Positions 9,799 through 21,809 are shown, numbered from the stretch's first letter. The stretch: DNA of 64,000 bases from Orychophragmus violaceus (GCA_030180135.1 CM058234.1:1612001-1676000); one strand, 5' to 3'. Translations and numbers: made by a program. Notes: a model not told the origin generated them from the sequence alone.

Positions 9799-11882
9799 AT
9801 GGGTAGAGGGAGAGTGGAGATGAAGAGAATAGAGAACAAGAACACTAGACAAGTAACCTTCTGCAAAAGGAAAACTGGTTTGCTCAAGAAAGCCTATGAA
9901 CTCTCTGTTCTGTGTGATGTAGAGGTTGCTCTTATCATCTTCTCCAGCAGTGGCAAGCTTTATCAGTTCAGCAGTGCCGAGTATGTGTTTTTATATATAC
10001 CCATTTAATCAAGATCCTCTTTTTTTTTTTAACATAATCAAGATCCATAGTTAAAGTTTGTATATATTTTTTTTTACTTCAAAAAAATAATCTTATTTTT
10101 GAGATTCAAGAAACCAAAGTTCTGTCTTTTGGGTATTTTAAAAGGTTTTGTGACTTGTGTCTTCTTCTTTTTTCCAAATCCAAACTTGTTAAGTTTTATC
10201 ATTGATCAACCTCTTGGATCTATCAAACGCCTGCATGGGTCTCTTTTAGCTTTAAAATTCAGATGAGAATTTCATTTGTTTGATTAATCGGTTATCATCA
10301 GCTTTGATACTTGTATGTCCTTAAGATTTCAAGATTTTTGCCTTCTAAAAAGGCTGTGTTTTTACTTTATCAAAAAAAAAAAGGCTGTGTTTTTCTAATT
10401 ATAACTAGAAAAAGTTATTAATTAGGGTTCATATCATGGATCGATCTCATAGATCCACTACAAATATATGAGGTTCTTTTATTATTCTGGTTTTTTTTCC
10501 TAAGAAATGACAGATGCATTAAGTATTAATTAAGTGTGTAATTAGGGTTTTCTGTTTTGAATTTTAAGCATAAGTAACTAACCAATTAATGATCTTGTCA
10601 TTTCTTTTGTTTTATATTCTTTAGGATTGACAGGACCATTGAAAGGTACTATCGCTGTAAACCCAATATTTTGGACAATCATAGGCTTGATGAAGAGTCT
10701 ACACAGGTCAATTCTTTTTTCTTTATCCAAAGTCTACACAGCCCAAAGTATATAACTGTATATAATATTCCTTAAGTTACATGTTATATATATACATAAG
10801 TAACAACTAACATCGCATTATAAAGAGCCAATATCAACTTTAATATAATTAATCTTCTTTTCTTTTTCATGTAGAGCTTGTGTCAAGAGGTGACAAAGCT
10901 CAGATCCAAATATGAATCTCTTCTTCGCACTCATAGGTTTAATATATTCATCATACACCTCTTTAAATCATTATTTACATATAATTGATCATCTCCTAAC
11001 TAGTTTCCGAAATAAAAAATATTTTGAATCGTTGAAATTATAAAAAGGTATTTGATTGGGGAAGATCTTGGAGAGATGAGTGTAAAGGAATTGCAGACGC
11101 TTGAGAGACAGCTTGAAAGATCTCTTTCTGCGATCAGGCAACACAAGGTACACGATATTTTGTATACATCCAACAATATTATTTCTTTGTAATCATTTAG
11201 ATAAATAAAATGAAAATATAAAATGCATGTATGCAGACTCAGGTTGCTATGGAACAAATGGACGAGCTTCGGAGACAGGCAAGTTAGATCCACAAACATT
11301 TGATTTGAATGTAACATATATTTAGTCATTGTATTAATGGCATTGCATATGATTAATGTTTATATTTGTATATTATATACATTAGAACTATATTGTTAAG
11401 TTGATTATGGACTTGCAGGAGAGACAGCTCGGAGATATAAACAAGAAGCTAAAGGTTACTTTTTTATATTACTATACTAATTAAATTGGTGTTAATTAAT
11501 GTCTGGTTTAGGACAATCATATATTTTTCAAAATGGACAATTTTTTCATAATCAGTTTGAGACAGAAGGTCAGGGTTTCAAAGGCTTTCAAGACCTATTA
11601 CTAAATTCAGATTGCATGGCTGGTTCAACCGATTTTTCCTTGCAGCCCCCTCACCATAATTATGTGGACTACAACGTTGGCCATTTCTTACAGATTGGGT
11701 ACTGTACTAGTCATTTTTTTCTTTTTCTAATGATATAAATATAAACTATATGGTTTTATAATCATATTGGTTCTGAGATGATATGTTATATGTATAGGTT
11801 TCAACAACAATATGAGCAAGGTGAGGGCTCTTTGGTATTAAAGAGTAATGTGGGATGTGACTATGAAACCAACTTTACCTAA
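9799..11882 (+). CDS. AGL13: MADS-box transcription factor, AGL6 subfamily (AGL13)
   Basis: MIKC-type MADS factor that binds CArG boxes in the nucleus; AGL13 is linked to ovule and pollen development. Exons: 9799-9980, 10625-10706, 10875-10936, 11048-11147, 11237-11278, 11419-11454, 11556-11698, 11798-11882. Together they give 243 residues, the usual family length. MADS domain residues 1-60, I region about 61-87, K-box about 88-173 (ELQTLERQLERSLSAIRQHK), then a C-terminus ending YETNFT. The C-terminal KGFQDLLLN and HFLQIGFQQ motifs point to AGL13 over AGL6, as does position next to GAUT1. Oddities: Cys replaces the conserved Ser in VTFSKR of the MADS domain, Val replaces Ala in LCDAEV, intron 5 has a GC donor, and intron 1 contains a tail-only retroinsertion. 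The start is the only ATG giving the MADS N-terminus. Confidence 0.95.
10347..10394 (+). repeat. Tail-only retroinsertion in AGL13 intron 1
   Basis: A 17-bp direct repeat (AAAAAGGCTGTGTTTTT at 10347-10363 and 10378-10394) flanks only about 14 bases, ACTTTATC followed by A's. This is the footprint expected if target-primed reverse transcription stopped a few bases beyond the poly(A) tail. The 5' splice site and branch region are not touched. Confidence 0.75.
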
Positions 11883-11961
11883 GGATGAGTTCATCGACAT
11901 CGTATTGTCTACTAGTCATGAAGAATATGTCAAGCAAGATATTAGAAGCTCCTGTTCTTCT

Positions 11962-12148
11962 TCTTTTCCCCCAAAAATTATATGACATAGTTTTTAGTTC
12001 AATGATTACATGACATAGTTATACTTACATTACATATTATGTTCCCCCCCCCCCCCCCCAAAAAAATTATATGACATAGTTTCCCCCATATAATAAAAAA
12101 TATGGGATACATCTTAGAAAGTTATACTTACATTACATATTATGTTTC
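11962..12148. repeat. Tandem duplication with a C16 tract downstream of AGL13
   Basis: Two units share AAAAATTATATGACATAG and, further on, TTATACTTACATTACATATT. The second unit opens with a 16-base C run (12044-12059) where the first has five C. It lies just after the AGL13 stop, so it is probably in or next to the 3' UTR. Confidence 0.75.
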
Positions 12149-12534
12149 ATGATTACTATTTATTTTATGGGATGTAATCTCGTGGTTTTTGGTTCTTTTT
12201 AATTTGTCATGTTTTAGCTCTGCCGTTAGGGGGAGGATTTAATCTTAGTATTTGGGAGGCTTTGGAAGGATTTGATTTTTAATGAATTTTTAGATAAACC
12301 ATTTGGAGTCAAATAAGTTGAATAGCAATCTTAAAAGATTAAATACCTTTTTAGAAAATTTGTAGATATTTTTGAATGAATTAGAAAATAACCAAACAAT
12401 TCATTTGTGGTCAAATAAGTTGAATAAAAATTATGTGGATGAAATAAAATGTTTACAACTTTTAAAGCGCGGGTCAGTTTTATGTAATCATTCACTATGT
12501 TCAGCAGTATACATTTTTCACTAAAACCGTATGC

Positions 12535-12960
12535 TGTTATAAAATTTGATGATTATTCATCAAAAGAAAAATATTGATAAAAATATGTGCTAATAAGTGT
12601 CATTACAAGAAATAAAAATAGAGGTGAAGTAAATCTTACTTATTTTATTAGAAAATATAAAATTTATTATCTATTTAGATCCAATATATAAATTTCTTTC
12701 TAAGTTTATAAAGCTTACTCACCAAGCTATTCCCCTATAAATAAACATTTGTTGTTGCTGTTGTAAAAGATACATAAGTCAAAAATCAATAAAAAGAAAA
12801 ATTTCATACTCTCTTTCTCATACGAGATCTTTTTCATTCTTATATCAAATAAATAATATCTTTTTAACGAAAATAAATAATATCTATATAATACAATATC
12901 ATAATAAAGAAAACATGCACAGATATATATATATATATATATATATAATAATTTATAACA
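12535..12960 (+). repeat. 5' LTR of the decayed Copia element
   Basis: TG...CA bounded, 426 bp, with a TATA-like CTATAAATAAA near 12734-12745 and a TA microsatellite near the 3' end (12922-12948). It is closely similar to the LTR at 25322-25680 and to the partial one at 18062-18235. Confidence 0.88.
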
Positions 12961-13338
12961 CATTATCAGCACGAACGTCTCATTGTCCGACCAACTTCGT
13001 TCCACCATCCATTCAGTACTACGTCGTCTTTTGTCCGTCCAAAACCATAAAGGTAAAATTTATTTTAGTTAAATTTATGCTAAAATTTTGTTAAATTATT
13101 ATTTACGAAATGGAAGGTTATACCTCCTCCTAAATCGAGAGGTAGGCTAGACCTTCTCAAAATTACATGGATGATTTTGCCTTCTCAGATGATTAATTTT
13201 ATATTATATCTTAATATATATATACTTTTATTGTAATAAAATATTCTATATAATATTTAAAATATTTTTTATTTAAAAATAATTGAAATCTTTCAAACAA
13301 AAAAATATATTAATAATTATTTTAATTATATAAAGATT

Positions 13339-14305
13339 ATGTCGAACTTGACAAAACTCGAAATTATTGCACTTGATACTGCTGGAAAAAATTACATGAC
13401 ATGGGCATCATATGCAAAATGACATCTAAAATCAAATGGTCTTCTGAAAACCAGTGATCCGTCAGAAACGACGTCTGATGAGGATAAAGCTAAAGCCCTG
13501 ATGTTTTTACGTCATCATATCCATGATAATTTGAAAAATGAGTACATCACGAAAGATGATCCATTGAATCTTTGGCAAAATATGTGATATTGCCAAAAGC
13601 CTGATATGATTGGTTGCACCTCCGATTCATGGACTACAAAAATGCTGAAGAGTATAAATCTGCGTTGTTTAGCATTACTGTCAGAATGACATTATGTGGA
13701 GAAATCATAAGTGACTTTGATATGATTGAAAAGACGCTCACCACATTCCATTCTGAAAATGTAGTCTTGCAACAATAGTATCGGGCAAAAGGTTATACTT
13801 GTTAATCAGAGTTGATGTAAGTCCTTCTTGTAGCGGAACAAACTAATGAACTCGTGATGTTAAACCATTAGACTCGTCATGCTGGAACAACTCCATTCCC
13901 TGAATCGAATGTCGTAGCATCCAATAATAATGATAACTATCGCGGTCGAGGACGTGGACGCAGCAGAGGTCGTGGTCGAGGCCTTGGACGATATCGTGGA
14001 CGTGTAAAAATGAAGAGGTTTCAACACTGGAAAAAACAATAACCTCCAAATAAATTAAGGTAGAAACACCATAAAGAAGCCGACCCAAAATGTTTGTCAC
14101 AGTTGCGGCATGAAAGGGAATTGGGAACATACATGTCGTACACCAAAGCACTTCGTCGATCTGTATCAATTATCAAGCATCACAAAAAGCCACAGTCAAT
14201 AATGTTGAAACTAACTTCATCAACAATGAAGCCGGCCCTTCCTTTAGCAACCTAAATGACGACTCTCATTTGGATGTTGCATATTTCCTCATCGATGAAG
14301 CTTAA
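13339..14305 (+). pseudogene. Copia gag remnant
   Basis: Opens MSNLTKLEIIALD, the usual start of this Copia gag (UBN2 type), then breaks at a stop after about 28 codons and at several later points. The C-terminal zinc knuckle is recognisable at about 14094-14135, but the conserved His of C-x2-C-x4-H-x4-C reads Asn. An Arg/Gly-rich patch precedes it. Confidence 0.8.
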
Positions 14306-14519
14306 ATAAGTAGCCAAAGATGTTGAAATACTAAAACTCGATATTTTATATTATGTTTTTGTAACAAAGTCTAAATAGAAGTTTTAATAATGTTGTATAA
14401 TATGACCATGGTTTAAAATAAAATCAAGTATATGTAAAATAACTTTATAAATATTTCTCCATCAATATTATGTTATAAAGAATATCTTTAAGATTTTATT
14501 TTACTTTCTTGATGCAGTT

Positions 14520-17500
14520 TTATGAATATTATGACACAAAAGATATCACAAATCGAGAATAATGATGGAGGTATATGCCTAACAGATAGTGCTACGACGC
14601 ACTTTATACTCAAAGATAAAAAAAAAATATTTCTCATGTCTTGAATTAAGAGACTCCGCCGAAAGCGTGAGTACTATATCCGGAAATGCAAAGATAATAC
14701 TAGGCTCCGGAAAAACCAATTTTTCAATGTCAATGAAAACTAAATTTAAAATAAATAATGCATTATATTCCCCTAAATCACACAGAAACTTGATAAGTTT
14801 TCGTGATATCCGAAAAAATGGATATCACATAGAAAATATGAATAAGAATGACATTGAAAATCTTTACATTACATCTAAGAAAAAAATATATATTAGAAGA
14901 GCTACCAATGTTAGCCTCCGAATTATATTGCCTCAAAAATAAACATGATTGAATCCTATACTATAATAAACCAAAAGGTTTCCAACACTTTTAAAGTCTG
15001 ACATGAAAGGCTAGACACCCAATATCAGTCATGATGAGGAAAATTGTGCAAAATTATAGTGGTCATCCATTGAACAACAAAAAGATTTTTCAATCAAGAG
15101 AATTTCCATGTAATGCTTGTTCTCAAGGAAACTCATAACTCGGCCATCATCAACTAAAATTGAGAATGAATCCCCATTATTCTTAGAAAGAATACATGGT
15201 GATATATGTGGACCAATCCATCCATCATGCGGACCGTTTCGGTATTTTATGGTATTAATTAACGCATCTAGCAGATGGTCACATGTGTGTCTTTTGACCA
15301 CAAGAAATACGGCTTTCGCGAAATTCATTTCCAAATAATCATATTGAGAGCACAATTTCTGATTATTCCATAAAGAAAGTAAGGCTTGATAACGTTGATG
15401 AATTCACTTCAAAAGCCTTCGATAATTATTGTATGTCAATTGGAATCGATGTTGAGCATTCAGTCCCTCATGTGCATACACAAAATGACTTGGTCGAAAG
15501 TTTAATAGAAATGTTGCAATTGATTGCAAGGCCACTGATATTAAGAACAAAACTCTCAATTTAAGTATGGGGACATGCTATATTAGATGCAGCTGCATTG
15601 ATCCAGATTAGACCAAGTGCATACAATAAATATTCCCCAATTACAGTTGACATATTGTCAAGAACCTAGTATATCCCATCTCTTAGTTTTTGGATATGCA
15701 GTTTTTGTTCCTATAGCACCACCGCAAAGAACAAAAATGAGGCCGCAAAGGAGATTTGAGATATAAGTTGGGTATACATCAGCAAGTATAATAAGGTATC
15801 TTGAACCACAAATCGGCAATATGTTTACATTTCGTTTTGCTGATTGCCATTTTAATGAAAATGAATTCCCTGCGTTAGGGGGAGGATTAAGAGAATCACC
15901 AAAAGATATCACACAGTGTATAAAATCTTTGGCTTATCTTTATCTTCTTACAAATCAACGCGAGATGAAAGTTCAAAAAATTATACATTTACAAAGTATG
16001 GTAAATCAATTACCAGGCATGTTTACAGATACAAAGATAGTGACTAAATCATATATACCCGCTGCAAACTCTCTATCTAGAATCAATATTCAAAAAGAAA
16101 AAATGGATTGAAGCATTTCTAATGATGAACCGAAGGTTCAGTTAAAAAGGGGGAGGCCGTTGGGCTCTAAAGATAAAAATTCCCGTAAGAAAAAGAAGTT
16201 GGGAAAACAAAATGAAAAGTTTCAAAAAGAACCACATCATAAAAATGTCAAGAAGGTATTTGTGAAGAGGTTCTCAAAGAACCATAAAAGAGAAAAATCT
16301 GGAAGCCGAGCATGACGCAGAAAAGTGTGAGATTTCCATTAATTACATCCACGATGGAAAAATATGGATTATATGAAATTGATGATGATGACGAAACATT
16401 CTCCTCTTATGTATCCAAAGAAATTGATAATGAAAAAGATGATCTGGACCCAAGGTCCGTATTAGAATGCTAAAAAGGCCCGATTGGGGAAAATTGTAAG
16501 AAGCTATGAAAAATGAACTATTCTTCCTTAATAAGAAAAATGTTTTTGCACCAGTTGGTATTACAACTGCACATGTAATACCAGTCGGATGTAAATGAGT
16601 TTTTGTAAGAAAAAGAAATGAAAATAATGAGGCCACAAGATATAAAGCTCGACTTGTAGCACAAAGATTTTCTTAAAGACCGGGAATTGATTATGATGAA
16701 ACATATTCTCCGGTAATTGATGCAATCAGATTCATGTACTTAATGAGTCTAACAGCATCGAAAAATTTAGAAATGTACCTCCTGGATGTTGTGACTGCAT
16801 ACATATATGGATCACTAGATAGTGACATATATATGAAAATCCCAGAAGGATTCAAGATCACAGAAGGATCAAAGATTCCAGAAGAATCTAAAAAAATTTC
16901 TTCAGCCAAGTTACATCGATCACTTTACGGATTAAAACAATATGGACACATGTGGTATAATTGCTTAAGCGAATTTTTGTTGAAAAAAGGATTTATCAAT
17001 AATGCGATTTGCCCTTGCGTATTTATCAAGAAATCCACATCAGGATTTGTGATCATTGATATTTATGTTGATGACCTGAACATTATTGCGACTCAAAAGG
17101 AAGTTGATGATGCAAGAATTCATATGAAAGAAGAGTTTGAAAAGAAAGATCTTGTAAAGAGAAAATATTTTCTCGGGCTCCAAATAGAACATTTACAAGA
17201 TGGAATATTTGTGCATCAATCAAATTACACCACAAGCGTGTTATAATGCTTCAATATGTATAAAACGAATCCTTTGAGTACTCTAATGGTCAATAGATCG
17301 CTTAATATTGATAATAAACCATTTCAATCTTGTGAAGATAACTTAGAAATATTAGGTCCAGAAGTGCCTTATATGAGTGCTATATGTGCACTCATGTATT
17401 TTGCGAATTGTATCCGACCAGATATAACATCCGATATCTCTGAGGTACGATTGACCTAGGATTATATTATCCTATAAATTCTGCACTTGGTCTGGTTGGT

Positions 17501-17963
17501 TATGCCAAATATCTATCCAATACACTAAAGCTCGATTACAAACCGGATAGTTTTCACAATGAGAAGTACTGCGATCTTGTGCCGTTCTCAAAAGCAAACT
17601 TTAGTCGCCACTTCTTCAAATCATGTAGAGACAATCGCGCTTCATGAGGCATGTTGAGAATATGTATGGTTGAGGTCTATGACCCATCATATACAAGAAA
17701 CTAGCAGGATAATCACAAGGAAAAACCGATAAATTTTTTCGAAGACAATGCTGCATGTGTTACTCAGCTCAAGGAAGGTTACATCAAGAGCGATAAGACG
17801 AAACATATTCCACCAAATATTTATCCTATACTCAAGAGCTCGTGAAAAATTAAGAAGTAGTTATTCAATATATCCGCTCAAGCGACAATGCCGCAGGCCT
17901 ATTCACAAAGATACTACAACATTCAGAAAACATCTAGGAGTGCGTCATTTGCGAGATTTGTGA
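14520..17963 (+). pseudogene. Copia pol remnant (protease, integrase, RT, RNase H)
   Basis: Protease-like DSATTH near 14588. The integrase zinc region and core are recognisable but broken between about 14950 and 15700. An RGRPLGSKDKN linker lies near 16150. Reverse transcriptase at 16690-17245 keeps YVDDLNII. RNase H pieces run from 17460 to 17963 and are scrambled by deletions. Numerous stops and frameshifts; no functional enzyme can be made. Confidence 0.88.
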
Positions 17964-18061
17964 AAAGAATATCATTTGGAGTTTACGTCATTGTACTCTT
18001 TTCTAGATTTTTAACGAGGCAGTACGTTATACTATAACACTGATAAATAATTAAGGGGGAG

Positions 18062-18235
18062 TGTTATAAAATATGATGATTATTCATCAAAAGAAAACAT
18101 TGATAAAAGACAAACGCTAATACTAATAGATATCATTACAAAAAAAAAAAAGAGTAGAGGTGAAATGAAGCTTACCTTATTTATTAGAAATAATGAAATA
18201 TAAAATTTATTATTTATTTAGATTCAATGTATTTA
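18062..18235 (+). repeat. Truncated 3' LTR of the Copia element
   Basis: Starts TGTTATAAAATATGATG directly after the polypurine tract and matches the first ~170 bp of the other LTR copies. It stops at about 18235, and the next bases read as kelch protein. The missing LTR half implies a deletion or recombination joining element to gene fragment. Confidence 0.8.
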
Positions 18236-18690
18236 TCTGGTTACATCCCCTGAGCTATACTCAAGACAACGATCTCTTCCAGGCTGCAGTGAATCTTGTC
18301 TTTATGTAGCCATCTCTAAAAACCAAACTTTTAGTATCCATTGGTACACTCTTTGCCAGAAACCCAACAACAAATATTTTGTTAGTCCCTATCCCTTCAC
18401 TTCCTCCTATGCCTTTAAATGGAAGCTATGTGGTCGTAGGTTCAAGTATAATTGTCATGGGTGGATTTTACCAGTGGGGTTTGATCACATCTAGTGTGTC
18501 ACACATTGATTGTCAGTCTCACACAGTGCAACCTCTCACTAGTATGCCAATGGCGGTTGCTAGGTCGGTCTCCGGACTCATAGATGGGAAGATATATGTG
18601 ATTGGTGGGTCTAATTCTCGTTCCGGGCGGCTGAAATCATCATCTGAAAAGATTATGGTGTATGATACTGAATCAGAAACGTGGGGGTAA
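18236..18690 (+). pseudogene. F-box/kelch-repeat protein fragment
   Basis: Translates as the central part of a Brassicaceae F-box/kelch protein: SPELYSRQRSLPGCSESCLYV, then PIPSLPPMPLNGSYVVVGSS, then kelch blades (GKIYVIGGSNSRSG, KIMVYDTESETW). The F-box and the C-terminal kelch repeats are missing. A +1 frameshift lies near 18380, between the first part and the kelch blades. These genes form a huge, fast-evolving family, so the parent cannot be named. It abuts the broken LTR at its 5' side. Confidence 0.82.
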
Positions 18691-19049
18691 GTAAGAAGCC
18701 AGGTTGGGAGGTGAGACAGAGGTGGTTTAGTTGTTAACATTTGATGTGATGAGTGAGCTATGCAATGGTCCTTTAGTGGTCAACATCATATTGCGGTTCT
18801 AAAATGAAGTATTTGGTTATCATAAGATAAACAGTAGTGTTTGGCTTTGTTGTGTTATTAGCTAGTGTTTCAAAACTTATCTACGTTCTTAAGCAATATG
18901 ACAATAATAAGATCCGGCTATCAATAAATATATTCTATGATCCATTGATCCATATATGTCACATATGTGTAAATACCACGAAGACCAGAGAATTGAGAGA
19001 GTCAACAGATGGTCCAAAATGGCCTTTGGTAAGCCACAACATCAGGTAG

Positions 19050-20090
19050 GACCTGGGCGTTCGGGTACTCGTTTGGATTCGGTTCGGGTTTTTTGGATTT
19101 TCGGACTTTCGGATCTAGGCATAAAATCCATTCGGGTATTTTAACATTTCGGTTCGGATTCGGTTCGATTTCATTCGGGTTCGGTTCGGATTCGGGTATC
19201 CGAAAAATATAAAACAAAAATAAAAATTAGTTATATTTAAATAAAATTTTAACAAATTTTTAAAAATATAACAAAAATCTTCATATATTTTGTTTATTTT
19301 TGGTAATTTAGTTATTTTAGTCTAAAAATAACCAATATATTTAAGTTTATAATTGTAATTTTGGATAGTTTTGTTCAGTATTCGAAAACGCGGGTAAGAC
19401 GACCGCCTAGTCGCCGGAAAATCGCACGGCAGGCTGGGGCCGCCGCGATTAGGCCTAGTCGGACAAAAAAATCAGACCTGTGAATTTTTTTTTCTTTCAT
19501 TTTTTTGGCTTTTGATGCTTAAATTCATGTCTTAATCACGTTTAGTATGTTAAATCTATAGTTTTTGTGTGTAAATGATAAGAAAAACGCAAAAAAAGAA
19601 GTTTTAAGAGTTACTCGTCCATGACTGCGTCAAAACTAGGGTTGCAAACATGTTTCTCAAAGAAGAAGATAAGCTAATTACAATAATACCCTTCATTTAA
19701 ATATTAACAAAATGAACACACTCCACGATTGCTATGTATCGAACTCGGGTTATACAAATCAAAATATGGCCTTCTTATCCGCTGGGCTACCATCATTGCC
19801 TGCAATATTGTCTACAATTATATATAAACTTATAGAAACATTAAAAACTCTTTAAAACTAGGTTCCGATTAATCCCCGATTAATTTCCGATTTTTACGCT
19901 AGGCGCTAGGCCCACCTCGAACGTCCGACTAATGCTTAGCGACTTTTCAAACATTGGTTTTGTTATATTAAGTATAAATATGATTAATATTTTGGGTATA
20001 TAATTGTAATTCATATATTTTGGATACCCATTTGATTCTCGAAACACCCCAACCAAACTAGAAATGCATTTTCAGACTTTTGGCATTCAC
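19050..20090. repeat. TTCGG-rich dispersed element, interrupted by a hAT MITE
   Basis: 19055-19205 is dense in TTCGGGT/TTCGGTT motifs and resembles the tracts at 75-850, 33030-33316 and 52460-52815. The AT-rich sequence on both sides of the MITE (19206-19367 and 19965-20090) reads as one element split by that insertion. Non-coding. Confidence 0.55.
19376..19956. mobile_element. hAT-type MITE with 8-bp target duplication
   Basis: Flanked by GTTTTGTT on both sides (19368-19375 and 19957-19964). The imperfect terminal inverted repeats are CAGTATTCGAAAACGC and, inverted, CAATGTTTGAAAAGTC. An 8-bp duplication with CA(G/A)TRTT ends is the hAT signature. The 581-bp interior has GC-rich arms (CGCCTAGTCG, CGCTAGGCGC) and no ORF. 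A tRNA-like stretch around 19740-19790 is too degenerate to call a gene. Confidence 0.8.
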
Positions 20091-20407
20091 GGATGTTAAA
20101 GAAAAAAAAGATCTAAAACCCAGTTTAATTTGCTAAAGCCCAAACAGATGACTCGGCCCAAACAGATGACGGATGTTAAAGAAAGAAAGTTTTTATGTCC
20201 AGACTGTCCTCTATCACATCCACACAGCAATTATCTTATAACGGTCATTTTGTGTTGACTAATCATCATTGATCTATCGATAGATATTCATTTGCAAACT
20301 TTTTTGAAAAAGGTAAATGATATATACAGCTTTGGAAAATAGTAGCATTGCATGTCTAAACAGATCGTCAAAGAGAATGGAAAGTATTGTTGAAAAGAGT
20401 CGGCAGG

Positions 20408-20578
20408 CAGTGGCGAATGCAGACATTATTTTTATAGGGGGGCAATTTTAGATTTATATAAAGAATTAGGGATAGAACTGCAAAAAACTAATGAATAACA
20501 TTGAAATTATAAAAAAACTATACGAAATTTTGAAAAAACATAGTGGGCATATCCTTAGACAATGTGGCTTCGCCACTG
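20408..20578. mobile_element. Short hAT MITE
   Basis: 171 bp with inverted ends CAGTGGCGAA and TTCGCCACTG. The flanks TCGGCAGG (20400-20407) and TCAGCAGG (20579-20586) match at seven of eight bases, an 8-bp hAT target duplication with one later change. No coding potential. Confidence 0.85.
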
Positions 20579-20738
20579 TCAGCAGGTACCTCCACACTAC
20601 ACAACCATAACTCATATTCACCCAATCAACGTTGCCAGTTCATAGTTTTGATTGTTCTGCCGCGTGCGCATCACTCTCAACATACAGCGCGTGACAGCGT
20701 ATAATTATTCTGTTAAAATTTTTTTTTGACCTGAGCCT

Positions 20739-20848
20739 TTAGACCAAGTCCAACGTGCACAGAATCCTAGACCAAAAAACAATAAAAAATGATTCTGACA
20801 CAACACAGTTAAACCATCCACAACGCAGGTTTTTAAGTGGAGGTTCTT

Positions 20849-20894
<46 letters not shown>

Positions 20895-21213
20895 GGGCTC
20901 CACCACAATAGTTAACAACCGGAGTTCCAAAAGTCCCTAATTAAGAATTATTTCTTGTCCTATAGCGCTGACGTGGCGCTACCAGATTGATCTTTTATGA
21001 TTTTTTTTTGCTTGTTAAAAAAAATTAAAAAATTGTTAAAAAATTCATAGTGGGTTACACCGCTGGACATGCTCTAAGAACCGGCTCTTCCACTGTTTAC
21101 GTGACGTGGAGAGCCGGTATTGACCAAATTTTTTTTTTAAGTTTAGAAAAAAATAAAATAATAAATAATTCTTTAAAGATTTTTTAGTGGAATCCACTGT
21201 TGGTTTTGCTCTT
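20739..21213. mobile_element. Possible nested MITE cluster with TA microsatellite
   Basis: The ends resemble each other in inverted orientation: TTTAGACCAAGTCCAAC on the left, and CTAAGAGCAAAACCAAC when the right end is inverted. Inside are a second set of GGACATGCTCTAAGAACC and GAGAGCCGG motifs and a (TA)20 run at about 20852-20891. This style of GAGCATGTCCAAC element is common in Brassicaceae. Exact ends and target duplications are unclear. Confidence 0.45.
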
Positions 21214-21809
21214 AGAAGTAGAACCAATTAAAACAAAATTTATTTTTACGCCAAAAGACAAAACAAAATCTTTGAGTGACAACTCACGCTTAATCAAATT
21301 TTCAAAAATATTTACATAATTTTAAGGGTAATTTTAATTGCAATATGCAAATATAGATATGAATAAACTATATAATTTAGATACATCCCATTCCTTTTCA
21401 ATATATATGTCTAAATTTATATCATGACCAACTTTTGATTATCTTTTCTAATCTTTCTCAATTTGCCATTTACCAATTACTAAATCAACCAAAACTTTAT
21501 ATATATATATAAGATTATTTATTTTTAAAATTTACTAAATAATTAAATATTTTAAAAATATTAATGAGAATTGGCTTAATTAGTAAATATCAATTAATAA
21601 TCTTTCGCCAATATAGATTCGGTTTTCATTTAGAAAAGATTTATTTCTAAAATAAATTAAATTTTATTTAGTATAGATCCCCGCCTTAAATAGACGTACA
21701 GCCCACGGAAAAAAATTTATTCAAAATTGTGTTAGATATATATATATATATATATATCCCCTCTTCAACTACAACTTTGTGTAAAGTGTACACACGAAAT
21801 CTCTTTTCA

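Larger units (their letters stand above)
12535..18235 (+). mobile_element. Decayed Copia LTR retrotransposon, 3' LTR truncated
   Basis: The left LTR is 12535-12960 (starts TGTTATAAAAT, ends ATTTATAACA, 426 bp). The interior has gag and pol remnants. A purine tract AAGGGGGAG precedes the right LTR at 18062, which breaks off at about 18235 where kelch-like sequence begins. Just inside the left LTR, TTATCAGCACGA resembles a primer-binding site. Both LTRs contain a shared CATTTGTTG/CTATAAATAAA region or its start. Many stops in gag and pol show it is dead. Confidence 0.9.

Noticed and set aside
12210..12245. GTTAGGGGGAGGATTTAAT resembling a Copia internal segment near 15870
   Set aside because: About 18 bases of similarity with no surrounding match; insufficient for a second element.
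14589..14942. Possible intact Copia protease/GAG-pre-integrase ORF
   Set aside because: Only a locally open piece; it is preceded and followed by stops and belongs to the dead pol of the 12535-18235 element.
19740..19800. tRNA-like sequence inside the hAT MITE
   Set aside because: Has a GAACTCGGGTT-like B-box segment but no acceptor or anticodon stem pairing; not a tRNA gene.
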